NCBI GenBank assembly: GCA_944325665.1
Contig: CALVAY010000008.1
Span: forward strand, 1-64,000
From: Candidatus Gastranaerophilales bacterium
GTDB lineage: Bacteria > Cyanobacteriota > Vampirovibrionia > Gastranaerophilales > Gastranaerophilaceae
Length of the DNA: 64,000 nt
Direction of reading: 5' to 3'
The notes beneath the pieces were generated by a model, which was given only the letters and a program-made list of their open reading frames with translations, ran no database searches and was not told where the DNA came from. A program made the translations under genes and the position numbers. Numbering within the stretch: position 1 is the first letter of the stretch; every line of letters begins with the position of its first letter. Shown one piece after another: positions 51,473-61,186 of the stretch.

Positions 51473-52193
51473 AATTAGAATTGTAATATTTATCGTAATC
51501 AGGTTGAGTGCTTGAAGAATTTATACCAAGACTTCTTTCGGCAGCACCGCTTATTTTTTCAGCAAAATTTGTACCGTAATACGCATCATAAGCTACGCCC
51601 GTTGAATATCTTTGTCCTTGATTATCAGGATTATTTAGCGCATTTTGATATTTGTTGTACTCGTTTTCATAACTAAAGCCACTGTCTGTTGCGTCTTGCT
51701 CGTAAGAATTAAAGTTGGCATTATAATATGCATCATAAGCTACGCCCGTTGAATATCTTTGTCCTTGATTATTTGGGTCTTTTAGGGCATTTTGATATTC
51801 ATTGTATTCATTTTCATAACTAAAACCGCTGTTTGTTGCATTTTGCTCATATACGTCAAAATTTGCATTATAATATGCATCATATGCTAAGCCCGTTGTT
51901 GGTCTTGGCCCTTGATTATTTGGGTCTTTTAGGGCATTTTGAAAGTCATTGTACGCACCTTCATAGCTAAAACCATCATCGGCAGCATTTTGTTCGTAAA
52001 CGCTGAAATTGCCGTTATAATATGGTTCACCTGAAAATAAATTATAAGAATTTATATAATTTGGAGATTTTTCGACGGAACCATCCATTCGCCAATATTT
52101 CTTCAAAAAAGCATTATGTCTAAAACTATCAACATCTTCAGCTTTAACCGGTTTAGGTTGAAACCAGAAGTTATTAATGTCTCCGTATTGCAT
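51465..52193 (-). CDS. protein with three 49-residue tandem repeats
   Basis: 242 residues, no signal peptide. After a 57-residue N-terminal part (MQYGDINNFWFQPKPVKAED) come three repeats (58-106, 107-155, 156-204), each YY-NxNF-xxYEQxA-xxGFSYExxYNxxQNAL-xxPxNQG-xRxxTGxAYDA, then a short Ser-rich tail ending DKYYNSNF. Rich in Tyr, Asn, Gln and Asp. No family recognised; a structural or surface role would fit. AGGAG precedes the ATG, and a shared promoter-like element lies 57 bases upstream. Confidence 0.7.
   Translation of the reverse strand: MQYGDINNFWFQPKPVKAEDVDSFRHNAFLKKYWRMDGSVEKSPNYINSYNLFSGEPYYNGNFSVYEQNAADDGFSYEGAYNDFQNALKDPNNQGPRPTTGLAYDAYYNANFDVYEQNATNSGFSYENEYNEYQNALKDPNNQGQRYSTGVAYDAYYNANFNSYEQDATDSGFSYENEYNKYQNALNNPDNQGQRYSTGVAYDAYYGTNFAEKISGAAERSLGINSSSTQPDYDKYYNSNFN
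51582..52022 (-). repeat. three 147-base in-frame tandem repeats
   Basis: DNA of the three 49-residue repeats. Copies 2 and 3 are especially alike at the nucleotide level, pointing to recent duplication. Confidence 0.85.
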
Positions 52194-52219
52194 ATAAATC
52201 TCCTAAATCCTCTATGCAA

Positions 52220-52250
52220 TAATAAAAACATTTTTAAAGAAAAAATTGCC
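52220..52250 (-). promoter_or_regulatory. shared promoter-like element, copy F
   Basis: GGCAATTTTTTCTTTA then AAAATGTTTTTATTA on the minus strand, directly after the rpmB terminator and 57 bases before the repeat-protein ATG. Matches copy C at 26 of 31 positions. Confidence 0.6.
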
Positions 52251-52252
52251 AC

Positions 52253-52287
52253 AAAAAAAACAACCCTAAAAAATAGAGTTGTTTTTT
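52253..52287 (-). terminator. rpmB terminator
   Basis: Stem AACAAC-CTA/TAG-GTTGTT with one mismatch, flanked by A and T tracts; on the minus strand it ends in eight T. Confidence 0.7.
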
Positions 52288-52306
52288 ATAGAAAAAATTT
52301 AATTAA

Positions 52307-52498
52307 TTAAAGCGCTTTTTTAACTTTGCCCGCTCTAATGCAAGAAGAGCAAACACGAATTCTTTTTACAACGCCGTTAACAACTGCTTTTACAGAGTGC
52401 AAGTTTGGTTGTTGTCTGTGTACATGTTGTTTATGTGAAAAAGAAATTTTAGCAGCTTTTATAGATTTTTTTCCGCAAATTTCGCATGCTATTGACAT
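52307..52498 (-). CDS. rpmB: 50S ribosomal protein L28 (bL28)
   Basis: 63 residues: MSIACEICGKKSIKAAKISF, HVHRQQPNLHSVKAVVNG, RIRVCSSCIRAGKV. Two CxxC pairs make this the zinc-binding form. Start at 52498 with AAGGA eight bases upstream, rather than the ATG at 52507, which overlaps that Shine-Dalgarno. Confidence 0.95.
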   Translation of the reverse strand: MSIACEICGKKSIKAAKISFSHKQHVHRQQPNLHSVKAVVNGVVKRIRVCSSCIRAGKVKKAL

Positions 52499-52583
52499 TT
52501 TGTGCATCCTTTCAAGTGATAACTTAATACAATAATAATAAATTAAAAATAAAATAAATCAAGTATAGAAATATTAAGCAAGG

Positions 52584-53306
52584 CTATTGCTGATAAATCC
52601 ATACATCAAAATTCTGTGCCCTAAATTTTGAAGCAACCTGCTTAGCTGTTGTTAACTCTTGATATGAGCCGACTTGAAGGGCATAAATGTCTCCGACTTT
52701 TCTGATAAAAGGAGTTGAGCCCTGATTGTATTCGCGAACAGAATCTTGCGCCGCACGAGCCTCGTCAAAAGTGGCATACTTTCCGATTAAAACTTTTGAA
52801 TACACACCGATATTTGAAGCTTGAGGCGTTGTTTCTTCTTGAGAAGAAACTTCTTTTGCGCGCTTTGTATCAATAGTCTTTATTGAAACCTCGTCCTGAG
52901 GAGCGCTTGAAGACTCTTTGATTTTTTCAAACTGCTCAAAATTAATTACTTCGTCATTTTCTTTTTCCTTAGAAATAACTTTTGCTTCACTCGGCGCATT
53001 TTCTTCCAACTGAATTAATTTTAATCTGCTGTCTATCATCTTCTTGGCTTCAGAGCCAAAACCTTGTGTCAGAAGGGAATCCTCTTGACGAGCAATTGAA
53101 TTATCAGTTTGATTTCTTCCGTACTCAATATCAATTCTGGTTGAATATTTTCTTATCACTTGCACCACAATAGCAAAAATTACCGAAAAAGTTATAATAA
53201 AAACCCACATGGCAATTCTTGTTTTAGACATATACCCTTTTTTATTATATTTGGGGTTTATTTTGCTTTTTTTATATGTAAGATAATCAGGTGAATTATT
53301 ATTCAT
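52584..53306 (-). CDS. SPOR-domain inner-membrane protein
   Basis: 240 residues. Short cytoplasmic N terminus, one membrane helix about 29-48 (RIAMWVFIITFSVIFAIVVQ), a long disordered charged linker, and a C-terminal SPOR domain from about 168 (YSKVLIGKYATFDEARAAQDS ... YALQVGSYQELTTAKQVASKF). SPOR domains bind denuded glycan at the division septum, so a division-site role is likely. It starts one base from the DUF366 stop and shares its transcript. Confidence 0.85.
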   Translation of the reverse strand: MNNNSPDYLTYKKSKINPKYNKKGYMSKTRIAMWVFIITFSVIFAIVVQVIRKYSTRIDIEYGRNQTDNSIARQEDSLLTQGFGSEAKKMIDSRLKLIQLEENAPSEAKVISKEKENDEVINFEQFEKIKESSSAPQDEVSIKTIDTKRAKEVSSQEETTPQASNIGVYSKVLIGKYATFDEARAAQDSVREYNQGSTPFIRKVGDIYALQVGSYQELTTAKQVASKFRAQNFDVWIYQQ

Positions 53307-53867
53307 CTAAAAAACTCCTCTTACCTTACATTTTGCCAAGTAAATATCCTCTAATTCAAATTTAAAAGCATTCATAATTTCATCTGCAAAAGCTTTTATA
53401 TCAAAAATTTCCATCTGCTCAAGCGAAGATACCTCAATCGGCGCGCCGGATGACGTTATATTTAGTGCAGTGTGGATAAGACAAGAAGTAATTGACTTAG
53501 TTGCAATTGAAACGGAAAGTTTTTTATCTTCCCAAAATAAGTCATCTCCCGACCTTTTAACTTTTTTACCTCTGTTTTCCAAGACTTCTTTAATAATTGT
53601 TATAAAAAGTCTTTGGCGGCAAATCATTTCAGATAAGTCCGTATCAAAACATTCGATTATGAAATTCAACATCTTATCTGACGAAATAGGTTCAATATTA
53701 ATAACATCTTCAATATCAACCATTTCGTTTAACTTAACATCAACTTCACCGACAAAAGAAACAATTGCGTCTCCTTGAATATGGAAATTTTTATAAATCC
53801 AATGAGGGCTAAGCTGAACGCCTGTGTATTTTATTTCTTCTTCTATAAATTTCGTCTTCATATCCAC
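53307..53867 (-). CDS. DUF366-family protein
   Basis: 186 residues. Family-like segments: HFDTDLSEMICRQRLFITIIKEVLE-type stretch (here ECFDTDLSEMICRQRL), RSGDDLFWEDKKLSVSIATKS and SCLIHTALNITSSGAPIEVSSL. The family is uncharacterised. It lies 12 bases after queC, a context that could tie it to deazapurine or nucleotide chemistry; that link is only positional. Confidence 0.7.
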   Translation of the reverse strand: MDMKTKFIEEEIKYTGVQLSPHWIYKNFHIQGDAIVSFVGEVDVKLNEMVDIEDVINIEPISSDKMLNFIIECFDTDLSEMICRQRLFITIIKEVLENRGKKVKRSGDDLFWEDKKLSVSIATKSITSCLIHTALNITSSGAPIEVSSLEQMEIFDIKAFADEIMNAFKFELEDIYLAKCKVRGVF

Positions 53868-53879
53868 ATTAATTCTGTT

Positions 53880-54554
53880 TTAAAAAAAGAGATTTAGCAA
53901 GTCTTTGTTAACACTTTTTAAAATAGCCGCCTTAAGACGCTTACAAGACTCACATTTTCCGCAATGCTTAGCACCTGTTTTTTCTTTTGAATCATAGCAG
54001 CTTTTAATAAGCCTAAGGGGTGCTTTTTTCTCCAGTGCCAAATTAATTATTTGATATTTTTCTAAATTTGCAAGCGGAGCTAAAATTTTTGGGTGTTTTT
54101 GTGTTGAGTAATTAAAAAATTCATCGGCAAGTTTTAAAAATTCAAGTGAATTGTCGCTAAAAGTACCCGCTTCTTCTTTATTTGCGCCAATAATGATATA
54201 ATCTATATTCATAGAATCGGCATAACTTGCAGCAATATTTAAAAACAAACCGTTTCTGTTGGGCACCCAAACGGCATTTTTGCTCTCTTCACCTAATGTA
54301 TCAAATTCAAGGTTTTTATTCTCATCCGCTAAAGCTGTGTTTGTTATCTGTGCCAAAAAGGGGAGCTTAATAACCTTGTGTTCTATTTTATAATATTTAC
54401 AAATCTCAGATGAAGCCTCAAACTCTTCCACAAAAGCTCGTTGAGAATAATCAAAAGTCAGAGCAAGTTTAACATCATACTCTTCAAGTGCAGCCGCAAG
54501 ACTTACAAACGAGTCTAATCCGCCTGATAAAAGAATAATCGCACTTTTACTCAT
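53880..54554 (-). CDS. queC: 7-cyano-7-deazaguanine synthase
   Basis: Makes preQ0 for queuosine from carboxydeazaguanine, ATP and ammonia, 224 residues. PP-loop SGGLDSFVSLAAA near 9-21; NRNGLFLNIAASYA and IGANKEEAGTFSDNS; the zinc site is the C-terminal CYDSKEKTGAKHCGKCESC. Start 54554 (AGGAGG upstream) rather than a longer frame that runs into the HEAT gene. queD/E/F are not nearby. Confidence 0.95.
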   Translation of the reverse strand: MSKSAIILLSGGLDSFVSLAAALEEYDVKLALTFDYSQRAFVEEFEASSEICKYYKIEHKVIKLPFLAQITNTALADENKNLEFDTLGEESKNAVWVPNRNGLFLNIAASYADSMNIDYIIIGANKEEAGTFSDNSLEFLKLADEFFNYSTQKHPKILAPLANLEKYQIINLALEKKAPLRLIKSCYDSKEKTGAKHCGKCESCKRLKAAILKSVNKDLLNLFF

Positions 54555-55509
54555 CTTCCTCCTCTTCAATTTCAAGAAGAACATTTTGAGCCTCTTCTTT
54601 TGTGTCAGAGGATAGAGTTTCATCAGACAATATTCTTATTAACACGTCCTTATCTTCAATATTATAAAGCGCTATTACGGCATTTTTTCTAACTTCCTTG
54701 TCCTCATCATAGAGCATATTCCAAATTAAATCGGAAGCATTTTCCAATTCGGAATTCATAATGGATTCAATAGCGTTAATTCTAACTTGCGCGGATTCAT
54801 CAGCCAGTGCTTGTTTTATAGCACTTACGGCACGTCTGTTTGAAGAAAAGTCTATCTTTGAAAACGCCTCGACAATTCTTTCTTTTAAAAAAGTAAATTT
54901 ATCCAAGAAGGATTTTTTAGCCTCGAGTATTCCGACAAAAGCGTCTATTGCTCTTTCATCGCCTATCATCCCAAGCGCCAGAGCAGCCGATTCTCTTACA
55001 TATACCGATTTTTCATTTTCATCAGATACAACATCGATTAATGATTCAACGGCATTTTTATCGCCGATTCTACCCAACGCCTCTGCTGCTGCAAGGCGGA
55101 TTTTATAATTTTCATTTTTATTATTCAGGCAATACAAAAGCGTCGGAACAGCTTTAATATTTTTATAGTTTGATATCGCCTTAATGCAAAATACCTTAAG
55201 GTTAATATATTCATTTATGTCATCAAAGTCTTTTATATCGCAATCAAGAATAAAATCAATTAAATCATCCAAATTTGAAGGATGTTTTAGTATATCTATT
55301 TCTCTTATTAATTTGCGTAAAAAAGTAGGGGATTTATTTTCCCCCAATAATTTTGAATATATTTCAGACAATTCGTCATAAGAAAATTTTTCTTTTAAAG
55401 AGGCAAAAACGGGTTCGAAATTTTCTTGAGAATTTTTAATCTCAATTTCGATTTTAAAGATGATATCATCAGATAACTCTTTATTTGTCATCAGCGAACC
55501 CAACATCAT
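54547..55509 (-). CDS. HEAT-repeat (PBS-lyase-like) protein
   Basis: 320 residues, alpha-solenoid. At least five HEAT units are visible from about 105 (VPTLLYCLNN...IRLAAAEALGRIGDKNAVESLI, VRESAALALGMIGDERAIDAFV, VSAIKQALADESAQVRINAIESI). The C terminus is a run of Glu and Asp. Likely a protein-binding scaffold; partner unknown. Start may be 55509 or ATG 55491; neither has a good Shine-Dalgarno. Overlaps queC by 8 bases. Confidence 0.8.
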   Translation of the reverse strand: MMLGSLMTNKELSDDIIFKIEIEIKNSQENFEPVFASLKEKFSYDELSEIYSKLLGENKSPTFLRKLIREIDILKHPSNLDDLIDFILDCDIKDFDDINEYINLKVFCIKAISNYKNIKAVPTLLYCLNNKNENYKIRLAAAEALGRIGDKNAVESLIDVVSDENEKSVYVRESAALALGMIGDERAIDAFVGILEAKKSFLDKFTFLKERIVEAFSKIDFSSNRRAVSAIKQALADESAQVRINAIESIMNSELENASDLIWNMLYDEDKEVRKNAVIALYNIEDKDVLIRILSDETLSSDTKEEAQNVLLEIEEEEDE

Positions 55510-55575
55510 AACTACTTATAGCATAAATGAAAAAAATTAAATTTCAATACAATTTTTTTATGCTAGAATTTTTCT

Positions 55576-56526
55576 ATGGCAGATACAGTTGAATTTAACA
55601 ACATTAAAGAACTTTTATACTCTAAAGAAGAAACTCTTTCACCCTTTGCACAAAAATCAATTAATTCTAAAGGAAGAAACAAAAAAGAAGAGGGTGGGGA
55701 CCCTTTTAGAACAGAGTTTCAAATTGACAAAGACAGAATTATCAATTCAAAAGCCTTTAGAAGGCTCAAAAGAAAAACTCAAGTATTTTATACCCCTAAA
55801 AATGACCACTTAAGAACAAGACTTACCCACACGCTTGAAGTATCGCAGATTTCAAGAACAGTTGCCTGTATTTTAAATCTAAACGAAGATTTAACCGAAG
55901 CTATTGCTCTGGGGCACGATTTAGGACACGCACCCTTTGGACACTCAGGCGAAGAAGCTCTTATGGAGGTTACAAAAAACGGCTTTAAGCATAACGTTCA
56001 CGGCGTAAGAGTAGTTGAAGTAATTGAAGGCTTAAACCTCACAAAAGAAACATTAGATGGCATATTAAACCACACGGGAATACATAAACCAAAGACTCTT
56101 GAGGGGCAGATAGTAAAAATAGCCGATAGAATTGCATATTTAAACCATGATATTGAAGATGCAATAAGGGAAGAAGTAATTGAAGAAAACGACATTCCCC
56201 ACGAATTTAAAGAATACTTTGGCAACACAAAACAAAAAAGAATTGATACCGTAATTAAAGACTTATACACAAACAGCTACAATCAAGATGAGATTAAAAT
56301 GTCCGACGCTTGTGTAAACTTTTTAAACAATTTAAGAAGCTGGATGTTTAAAAATGTTTATTTTAGTGATAAAACGAAACAGGAAGAACACAAAATTAAA
56401 ACCATTGTCTTTGAATTGTTTGAGTATTACAAAAATCTTTACGGCGAGCAGGATGCAATAGACTACGTTGCAGGCATGAGCGACCAGTTTGCCATAACAA
56501 CCCATAAGGAAATATGTCGGAAATAA
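55576..56526 (+). CDS. dgt: dGTPase-like HD-domain triphosphohydrolase
   Basis: 316 residues. NSKAFRRLKRKTQVF, RTRLTHTLEVSQISRT (metal His), LGHDLGHAPFGHSGEEAL (HD motif) and YLNHDIEDA mark the deoxyguanosine triphosphate triphosphohydrolase-like family. It regulates dNTP pools. Gene order dgt-dnaG-rpoD is common. An extended -10, TGCTAGAAT, ends six bases before the ATG, and no Shine-Dalgarno is present. Confidence 0.92.
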   Translation: MADTVEFNNIKELLYSKEETLSPFAQKSINSKGRNKKEEGGDPFRTEFQIDKDRIINSKAFRRLKRKTQVFYTPKNDHLRTRLTHTLEVSQISRTVACILNLNEDLTEAIALGHDLGHAPFGHSGEEALMEVTKNGFKHNVHGVRVVEVIEGLNLTKETLDGILNHTGIHKPKTLEGQIVKIADRIAYLNHDIEDAIREEVIEENDIPHEFKEYFGNTKQKRIDTVIKDLYTNSYNQDEIKMSDACVNFLNNLRSWMFKNVYFSDKTKQEEHKIKTIVFELFEYYKNLYGEQDAIDYVAGMSDQFAITTHKEICRK

Positions 56527-58400
56527 CTTATAGCCAAGCAGTAGAGCAAATTAAGAACAGTCTTGATATTGTCGATGTTGTTTCAAAGTATGTCGTGCTT
56601 AAAAAAGCAGGGCATAATTACAGCGGCTTATGTCCTTTTCACAACGAAAAAACTCCGTCATTTACCGTTACCCCCTCTCGTCAAATTTTTAAATGCTTCG
56701 GCTGCGGCGAAGGCGGCGATGTAATTACTTTTTTGATGAAAATAAACAATCAAAATTTTAAAGAGGTAATTGAAGAACAGGCAGCCATTTTAGGGATAGA
56801 GCTTCCAAAGGCAAGTTCAAATTCAACGAAATACAAACAAGAAAAAGAGCGTCTTTTAGAGGCGATGGACTGTGCAAGAAAATTTTATCATAACAATCTT
56901 CTAAACAATCAAAAGGCTCTTGAATACCTTGAAAAAAGAGGTGTCGGCGAAGTCGCAATAGGAAAATTTTTCTTGGGTCTTGCACCAAACTCAAACTTTG
57001 AACTAAAACAACACTTAAAAGAAAAAGGCTTTACAAATGACGAAATGTATAAAGCCGGTCTTTTATATGAAAAAAACGGCGACTTTTTAGACAGGTTTAA
57101 AAACAGAATAATTATCCCCATTATGGATATAAATTCTTGTACAATCGCCTTTGGTGCAAGAGCTATTATGGACGGACAAAATCCAAAATACCTTAACTCT
57201 CCGGAGTCCTCAATATATAACAAAAGTTCGGTTCTTTTCGGAATGAACTTGGCAAAAGAACACATCAAAGAAGAAGACTCGGTTATAATTATGGAAGGGT
57301 ATTTTGATGTAATTTCAGCCCATGTTGCAGGAGTGCAAAATGCGGTTGCATCTTGCGGAACAGCCCTAACACCTCAGCACATTAAACTTATTGCAAGGTA
57401 TTCCCCCTCAAGAAAAATTTATCTTGCTTTTGACTCCGATTCAGCCGGACAAAAAGCAACAAACCTTGGGGCAGAAGTTATTAAGAATATTTTCTCAAAC
57501 TTGGGAGACATTAAACAATACGACTCAAGCTACAATGATGTTTCGCAGTCCGTTTGCGAAATACACGTTGTTTCTCAAGTGGCAGGAAAAGACCCTGATG
57601 AATTTATAAGAGAATTTGGGGCTCAAGAGTATAAAAATCACATTAAAAACGCTCCTTTGTTCTTGGATTACAGGCTAAATAAGACACTTGAAGGCATAAA
57701 CAGTGAAATAACCCCGCAGGAAAAAAGTGAAATAGTACAACAAATAGCCGATATTTTATCAGAAATTCAAAATCCCGTAATTTTATCCGATTACATTAGA
57801 AACATTTCTTTTAAATTAAATCTGGAAGAAAATATACTGAAAAATCAAATTCAAAAGGCAAAACTAAGTAAAGAAAACATCCAAAACGATTTTAAAGATA
57901 ATGTAATTTTGGCAAAAAGATTCACAAAGCATGCTTCAAAAGACCTAAACACAAGAAGAGTGCTTATGGAGAACAACCTTATAAAACTTGCTTTTGTCGC
58001 AAATACACCCGAGAAAAGAAATTTTTATAAGCATGCCATAAATACCTATGAGCCTAAAGACGAAGTTAATGCTAAGATTATTACAAATATTGACAAAGCT
58101 TTGGGTGAAATTAATAATATTGATGAACTAGCAAAAAAACTTTTTTGCGAGTTTTACAATAATAACGAAATACAACAGAAATTATCAGATGAAATTTTTT
58201 CCTCAACAGAATATGAAAATCTTGATTTCGAAAACTATATACAAGCCGTTAATGAAATATTTGAAAGGCTTAACAACATAGACACAGAACTTAAAAAGCA
58301 CGAGCTCGGACAAAAAATCAAAGACAAAAATCTGAGCGAGGATGAAAAGCTTAAGTTGCTTTTCAAACAATTTGAAACAAACAGAATGGAGACATTTTAA
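56514..58400 (+). CDS. dnaG: DNA primase
   Basis: Synthesises RNA primers at the replication fork, 628 residues. Zinc-binding [11 protein letters not shown]...[12 protein letters not shown] near 40-68; catalytic core with FGARAIMDG and the TOPRIM segment [19 protein letters not shown] near 256 and [11 protein letters not shown] near 305; C-terminal helicase-binding helical region. Overlaps dgt by 13 bases and rpoD by one base (TAATG). Confidence 0.97.
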   Translation: MSEITYSQAVEQIKNSLDIVDVVSKYVVLKKAGHNYSGLCPFHNEKTPSFTVTPSRQIFKCFGCGEGGDVITFLMKINNQNFKEVIEEQAAILGIELPKASSNSTKYKQEKERLLEAMDCARKFYHNNLLNNQKALEYLEKRGVGEVAIGKFFLGLAPNSNFELKQHLKEKGFTNDEMYKAGLLYEKNGDFLDRFKNRIIIPIMDINSCTIAFGARAIMDGQNPKYLNSPESSIYNKSSVLFGMNLAKEHIKEEDSVIIMEGYFDVISAHVAGVQNAVASCGTALTPQHIKLIARYSPSRKIYLAFDSDSAGQKATNLGAEVIKNIFSNLGDIKQYDSSYNDVSQSVCEIHVVSQVAGKDPDEFIREFGAQEYKNHIKNAPLFLDYRLNKTLEGINSEITPQEKSEIVQQIADILSEIQNPVILSDYIRNISFKLNLEENILKNQIQKAKLSKENIQNDFKDNVILAKRFTKHASKDLNTRRVLMENNLIKLAFVANTPEKRNFYKHAINTYEPKDEVNAKIITNIDKALGEINNIDELAKKLFCEFYNNNEIQQKLSDEIFSSTEYENLDFENYIQAVNEIFERLNNIDTELKKHELGQKIKDKNLSEDEKLKLLFKQFETNRMETF

Positions 58401-59473
58401 TGAGCAGAAAAAAAAATTCCGACGATTCAGTTATAAGTGTTGTAGATAAAAATACAGACATGATGGCTGACGACAGTTATTTTGATGCAACAGGACTTGA
58501 AACAGATAATATAAGCAATATTATAAGCAGCCACGGCGTAAGCGCTATGGATACAAACTTGTCCGCTTCATTTTATGATAAAGAAGATGACGAAGACTCT
58601 CAAGAAGATGACATCACACCTCCAAGAGGCATTTCCGTTGATGACCCTGTCAGAATGTACTTAAGAGAAATCGGAAGAATAAAGCTTTTAACTGCTGATG
58701 AAGAAATAGATTTGGCAAGAAAAATTGTAGCAGGCGGAAACAGCGGTGCAATTGCAAAAAGAAAATTGGTTCAAGCTAACTTGCGTCTTGTAGTTTCAAT
58801 TGCAAAAAAATATGTAGGTCGAGGAATGCTTTTCTTAGACCTTATTCAAGAAGGCAACTTGGGTCTGATTCGTGCTGCTGAAAAATTTGACCACGAAAGA
58901 GGTTACAAGTTTTCAACTTATGCAACTTGGTGGATAAGACAAGCAATAACTCGTGCTATTGCAGATCAAGCTAGAACAATCAGAATCCCCGTTCATATGG
59001 TTGAAACAATCAACAAGCTTAAAAAAGTTACAAGAAAACTTGCTCAAGAGTTGGCAAGAAAACCCACCGAAGAAGAATTATCTGTTGAAATGGGTATTTC
59101 AATTAATAAATTAAGAGAAATAATTAAAGTTGCTCAAGAGCCCCTATCTTTAGAAACTCCGATAGGTAAAGAAGAAGACTCTCGTCTTGGCGACTTTATT
59201 GAAGACAAAGATGCTGATGCTCCCGTTAAAACAGTGGCACATGAGCTTCTAAGGGAAGATTTGGCAGAAGTTTTAGGAAGTCTTTCCGCACGTGAAAGAG
59301 ATGTTCTAAGATTGCGTTTCGGTATGGATGACGGCAGACAAAGAACATTGGAAGAAGTCGGTCAGCTCTTTGGCGTAACTCGTGAGCGTATCAGACAAAT
59401 TGAAGCTAAAGCTTTAAGAAAATTAAGACATCCCAATCGCTCAAAAAGACTTAAAGAATACATTGAGGTTTAA
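58400..59473 (+). CDS. rpoD: housekeeping RNA polymerase sigma factor (sigma-70)
   Basis: 357 residues. Region 1.2 [18 protein letters not shown] near 79, region 2 [32 protein letters not shown], region 3 ([14 protein letters not shown]) and region 4 [29 protein letters not shown]. The N-terminal 75 residues are acidic and lack a typical region 1.1. A terminator follows. Its target sequence is presumably the TTGACA/TATAAT promoters seen across the window. Confidence 0.97.
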   Translation: MSRKKNSDDSVISVVDKNTDMMADDSYFDATGLETDNISNIISSHGVSAMDTNLSASFYDKEDDEDSQEDDITPPRGISVDDPVRMYLREIGRIKLLTADEEIDLARKIVAGGNSGAIAKRKLVQANLRLVVSIAKKYVGRGMLFLDLIQEGNLGLIRAAEKFDHERGYKFSTYATWWIRQAITRAIADQARTIRIPVHMVETINKLKKVTRKLAQELARKPTEEELSVEMGISINKLREIIKVAQEPLSLETPIGKEEDSRLGDFIEDKDADAPVKTVAHELLREDLAEVLGSLSARERDVLRLRFGMDDGRQRTLEEVGQLFGVTRERIRQIEAKALRKLRHPNRSKRLKEYIEV

Positions 59474-59477
59474 AACC

Positions 59478-59504
59478 AAGCGGGTTAATTTAACCCGCTT
59501 TTTT
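59478..59504 (+). terminator. dgt-dnaG-rpoD terminator
   Basis: Stem AAGCGGGTTAA/TTAACCCGCTT with a single-base loop, then a T tract, 5 bases after rpoD. Confidence 0.9.
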
Positions 59505-59579
59505 ACATTTGTTTACAATATGTAAATATTCTCTTTGTAAATATTTTTATAAATATAACGCAGAGAGAGGAAAATTAGT

Positions 59580-60236
59580 ATGTCAACAAACGGGATTTAC
59601 AACCAAATGCAAGCTTGGCTTAACAAGCATGAGAACAATATGAACACTTATGCATCAACAATTAAAAGTTTAGATGCACAATATGCGGAAATTTCAAAAC
59701 AACTGCAATCAGGCTTAAGCGGTGCAGAGCTTGATGAAGTTTCAAATAAAATTGACCAACTTGAAATCCAAGGTCTGAAGGCAGAATTACAATATCTTGA
59801 AGGACAATACAATACAGGCAAAAAATTCAATTTCATGGAGGGTGGTTATGACCCTACAAATACACAATCCTTCCTTCAAGCATACACTGTTCAAACAGGA
59901 AAACTGGCACAAGGTGATATGGATGCTTGGGAGGCTGACGGCGAAGACGGTATAAGCTTTGATGAATACAGAAATGCTCAGCTTAATTCCGATACAACAA
60001 AAGGAATGACGCCGGATGAATTTGTTCAAGCAAGCCAATATACGGCTAATGCATTTACAACAATTGATATTAACGGCGATGGAATGATACAGAAAAACGA
60101 GCTTCAAGGCTTCTATGCAGCACTTGACAACTCAGACGGCGCAGTTGACGGAAAACTCGATATAAATTCATCAGGAGCCGACATAACATCCGAAAAATTC
60201 AGAAAGAATATAGAGCAATTCCAGCAATATCTATAA
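59580..60236 (+). CDS. EF-hand protein of unknown function
   Basis: 218 residues, no signal peptide. N-terminal 80 residues are a helical coiled-coil-like region (LKAELQYLEGQYN). A canonical calcium loop DINGDGMIQKNE lies near residue 162, with a looser DGEDGISFDE loop near 120. GAGAGAGG precedes the ATG. Similar in style to the products at 11637 and 60377; probably one lineage-specific family. Confidence 0.65.
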   Translation: MSTNGIYNQMQAWLNKHENNMNTYASTIKSLDAQYAEISKQLQSGLSGAELDEVSNKIDQLEIQGLKAELQYLEGQYNTGKKFNFMEGGYDPTNTQSFLQAYTVQTGKLAQGDMDAWEADGEDGISFDEYRNAQLNSDTTKGMTPDEFVQASQYTANAFTTIDINGDGMIQKNELQGFYAALDNSDGAVDGKLDINSSGADITSEKFRKNIEQFQQYL

Positions 60237-60376
60237 TTTTCAGGATTTATACCTAAAATTATTAAGTTTTGTTGCCATTTTAGTAAAGTTTTGTAACAAA
60301 AAAGCAATTTTATTGAAGTTTGGCCTCAATAAATACGTTTTATATAGTAGGTATATAAAACAAACGTGAGGCAGAT
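60237..60376. other. intergenic region upstream of the LysM/EF-hand gene
   Basis: Contains AGCAATTTTATT (60302-60313), identical over eleven bases to part of copy E of the shared element, and TATATAGTAGGTATATA closer to the start. A sixth copy is possible, but spacing is 75 bases rather than 48-61. Confidence 0.35.
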
Positions 60377-61126
60377 ATGACATACGTAGCTAAAAGTGGT
60401 GATTGTTTATGGAACATTGCTAAAGAACAATGCGGCGCAACTACAAACGCAGAAATAATAGCAAAAGTTAATGAAATTGCACAACTTAACGGTAAGTCCG
60501 ATCCCAATCTGCTTATGGTAGGTGAAGAATTAAAATTGCCGGGAGATACATTCCAACCAAGCAATCCTGCACCAGCCGAAGCACAAACCGGTGGCGCAAA
60601 TACTCCTATACCTTTAGCTGCTACACTTTCCGATGGCCAAGGCAACGGTGAACAAACAGGTGCTCTTCCAATGCCTACCCTTGATTTTGGAAATTTAATG
60701 GATTGGTTATTCGGCTGTAAAGATATAATTGAAAGCGAAGACCAAGAAGCAATTGATTTAATGGAAACAGATTATAGCATGGGCGTAGGCGCAGACGAAA
60801 TCGAAGCCAACCTTAAAAACATTGCAAACGGTATGTTCCAAGAAGTAGGCTCAAAAGACGGTCAAGAAGGAATTAACTTCAATGAATTCGAAGGCTGGTT
60901 CAGAAGCGTTATCACAAGCGACGAAAACAAAATGCTAGACAAACGTACAGACAAATTCCAAGAAGCATTCAGTCAACTTGATGCAAACAATAACGGCGTT
61001 TTGAGCGAAGATGAAGTTGCAAATATGTTTAAAAAGCTTGATTTGTTTGACACACGCCACGATGGCAGACTATCCAACAAAGATATTACCGATCCACACA
61101 ACTGGATAAAAGGAAAATTTAACTAA
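60377..61126 (+). CDS. LysM and EF-hand protein
   Basis: 249 residues without a signal peptide. An N-terminal LysM domain (TYVAKSGDCLWNIAKEQCGA ... LMVGEELKLPG, about 2-57) should bind peptidoglycan glycan. A Pro/Gly-rich linker follows, then paired EF-hands: DANNNGVLSEDE (canonical, about 207-218) and DTRHDGRLSNKD; DGQEGINFNEFE is a third, looser loop. Probably acts at the cell wall under calcium control. GTGAGG precedes the ATG. Confidence 0.78.
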   Translation: MTYVAKSGDCLWNIAKEQCGATTNAEIIAKVNEIAQLNGKSDPNLLMVGEELKLPGDTFQPSNPAPAEAQTGGANTPIPLAATLSDGQGNGEQTGALPMPTLDFGNLMDWLFGCKDIIESEDQEAIDLMETDYSMGVGADEIEANLKNIANGMFQEVGSKDGQEGINFNEFEGWFRSVITSDENKMLDKRTDKFQEAFSQLDANNNGVLSEDEVANMFKKLDLFDTRHDGRLSNKDITDPHNWIKGKFN

Positions 61127-61132
61127 ACAACT

Positions 61133-61158
61133 AAAGCGGTCAAAAGACCGCTTTTTTT
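61133..61158 (+). terminator. rho-independent terminator
   Basis: Stem AAAGCGGTC/GACCGCTTT with AAAA loop and T tract after the LysM/EF-hand gene. Confidence 0.92.
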
Positions 61159-61186
61159 ATGAAATAAATTATTGTATAATTAGTTT

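Noticed and set aside
60302-60313. Sixth copy of the shared promoter-like element
   Set aside because: Only the first block matches, and it lies 75 bases before the start, outside the 48-61 base range of the others.
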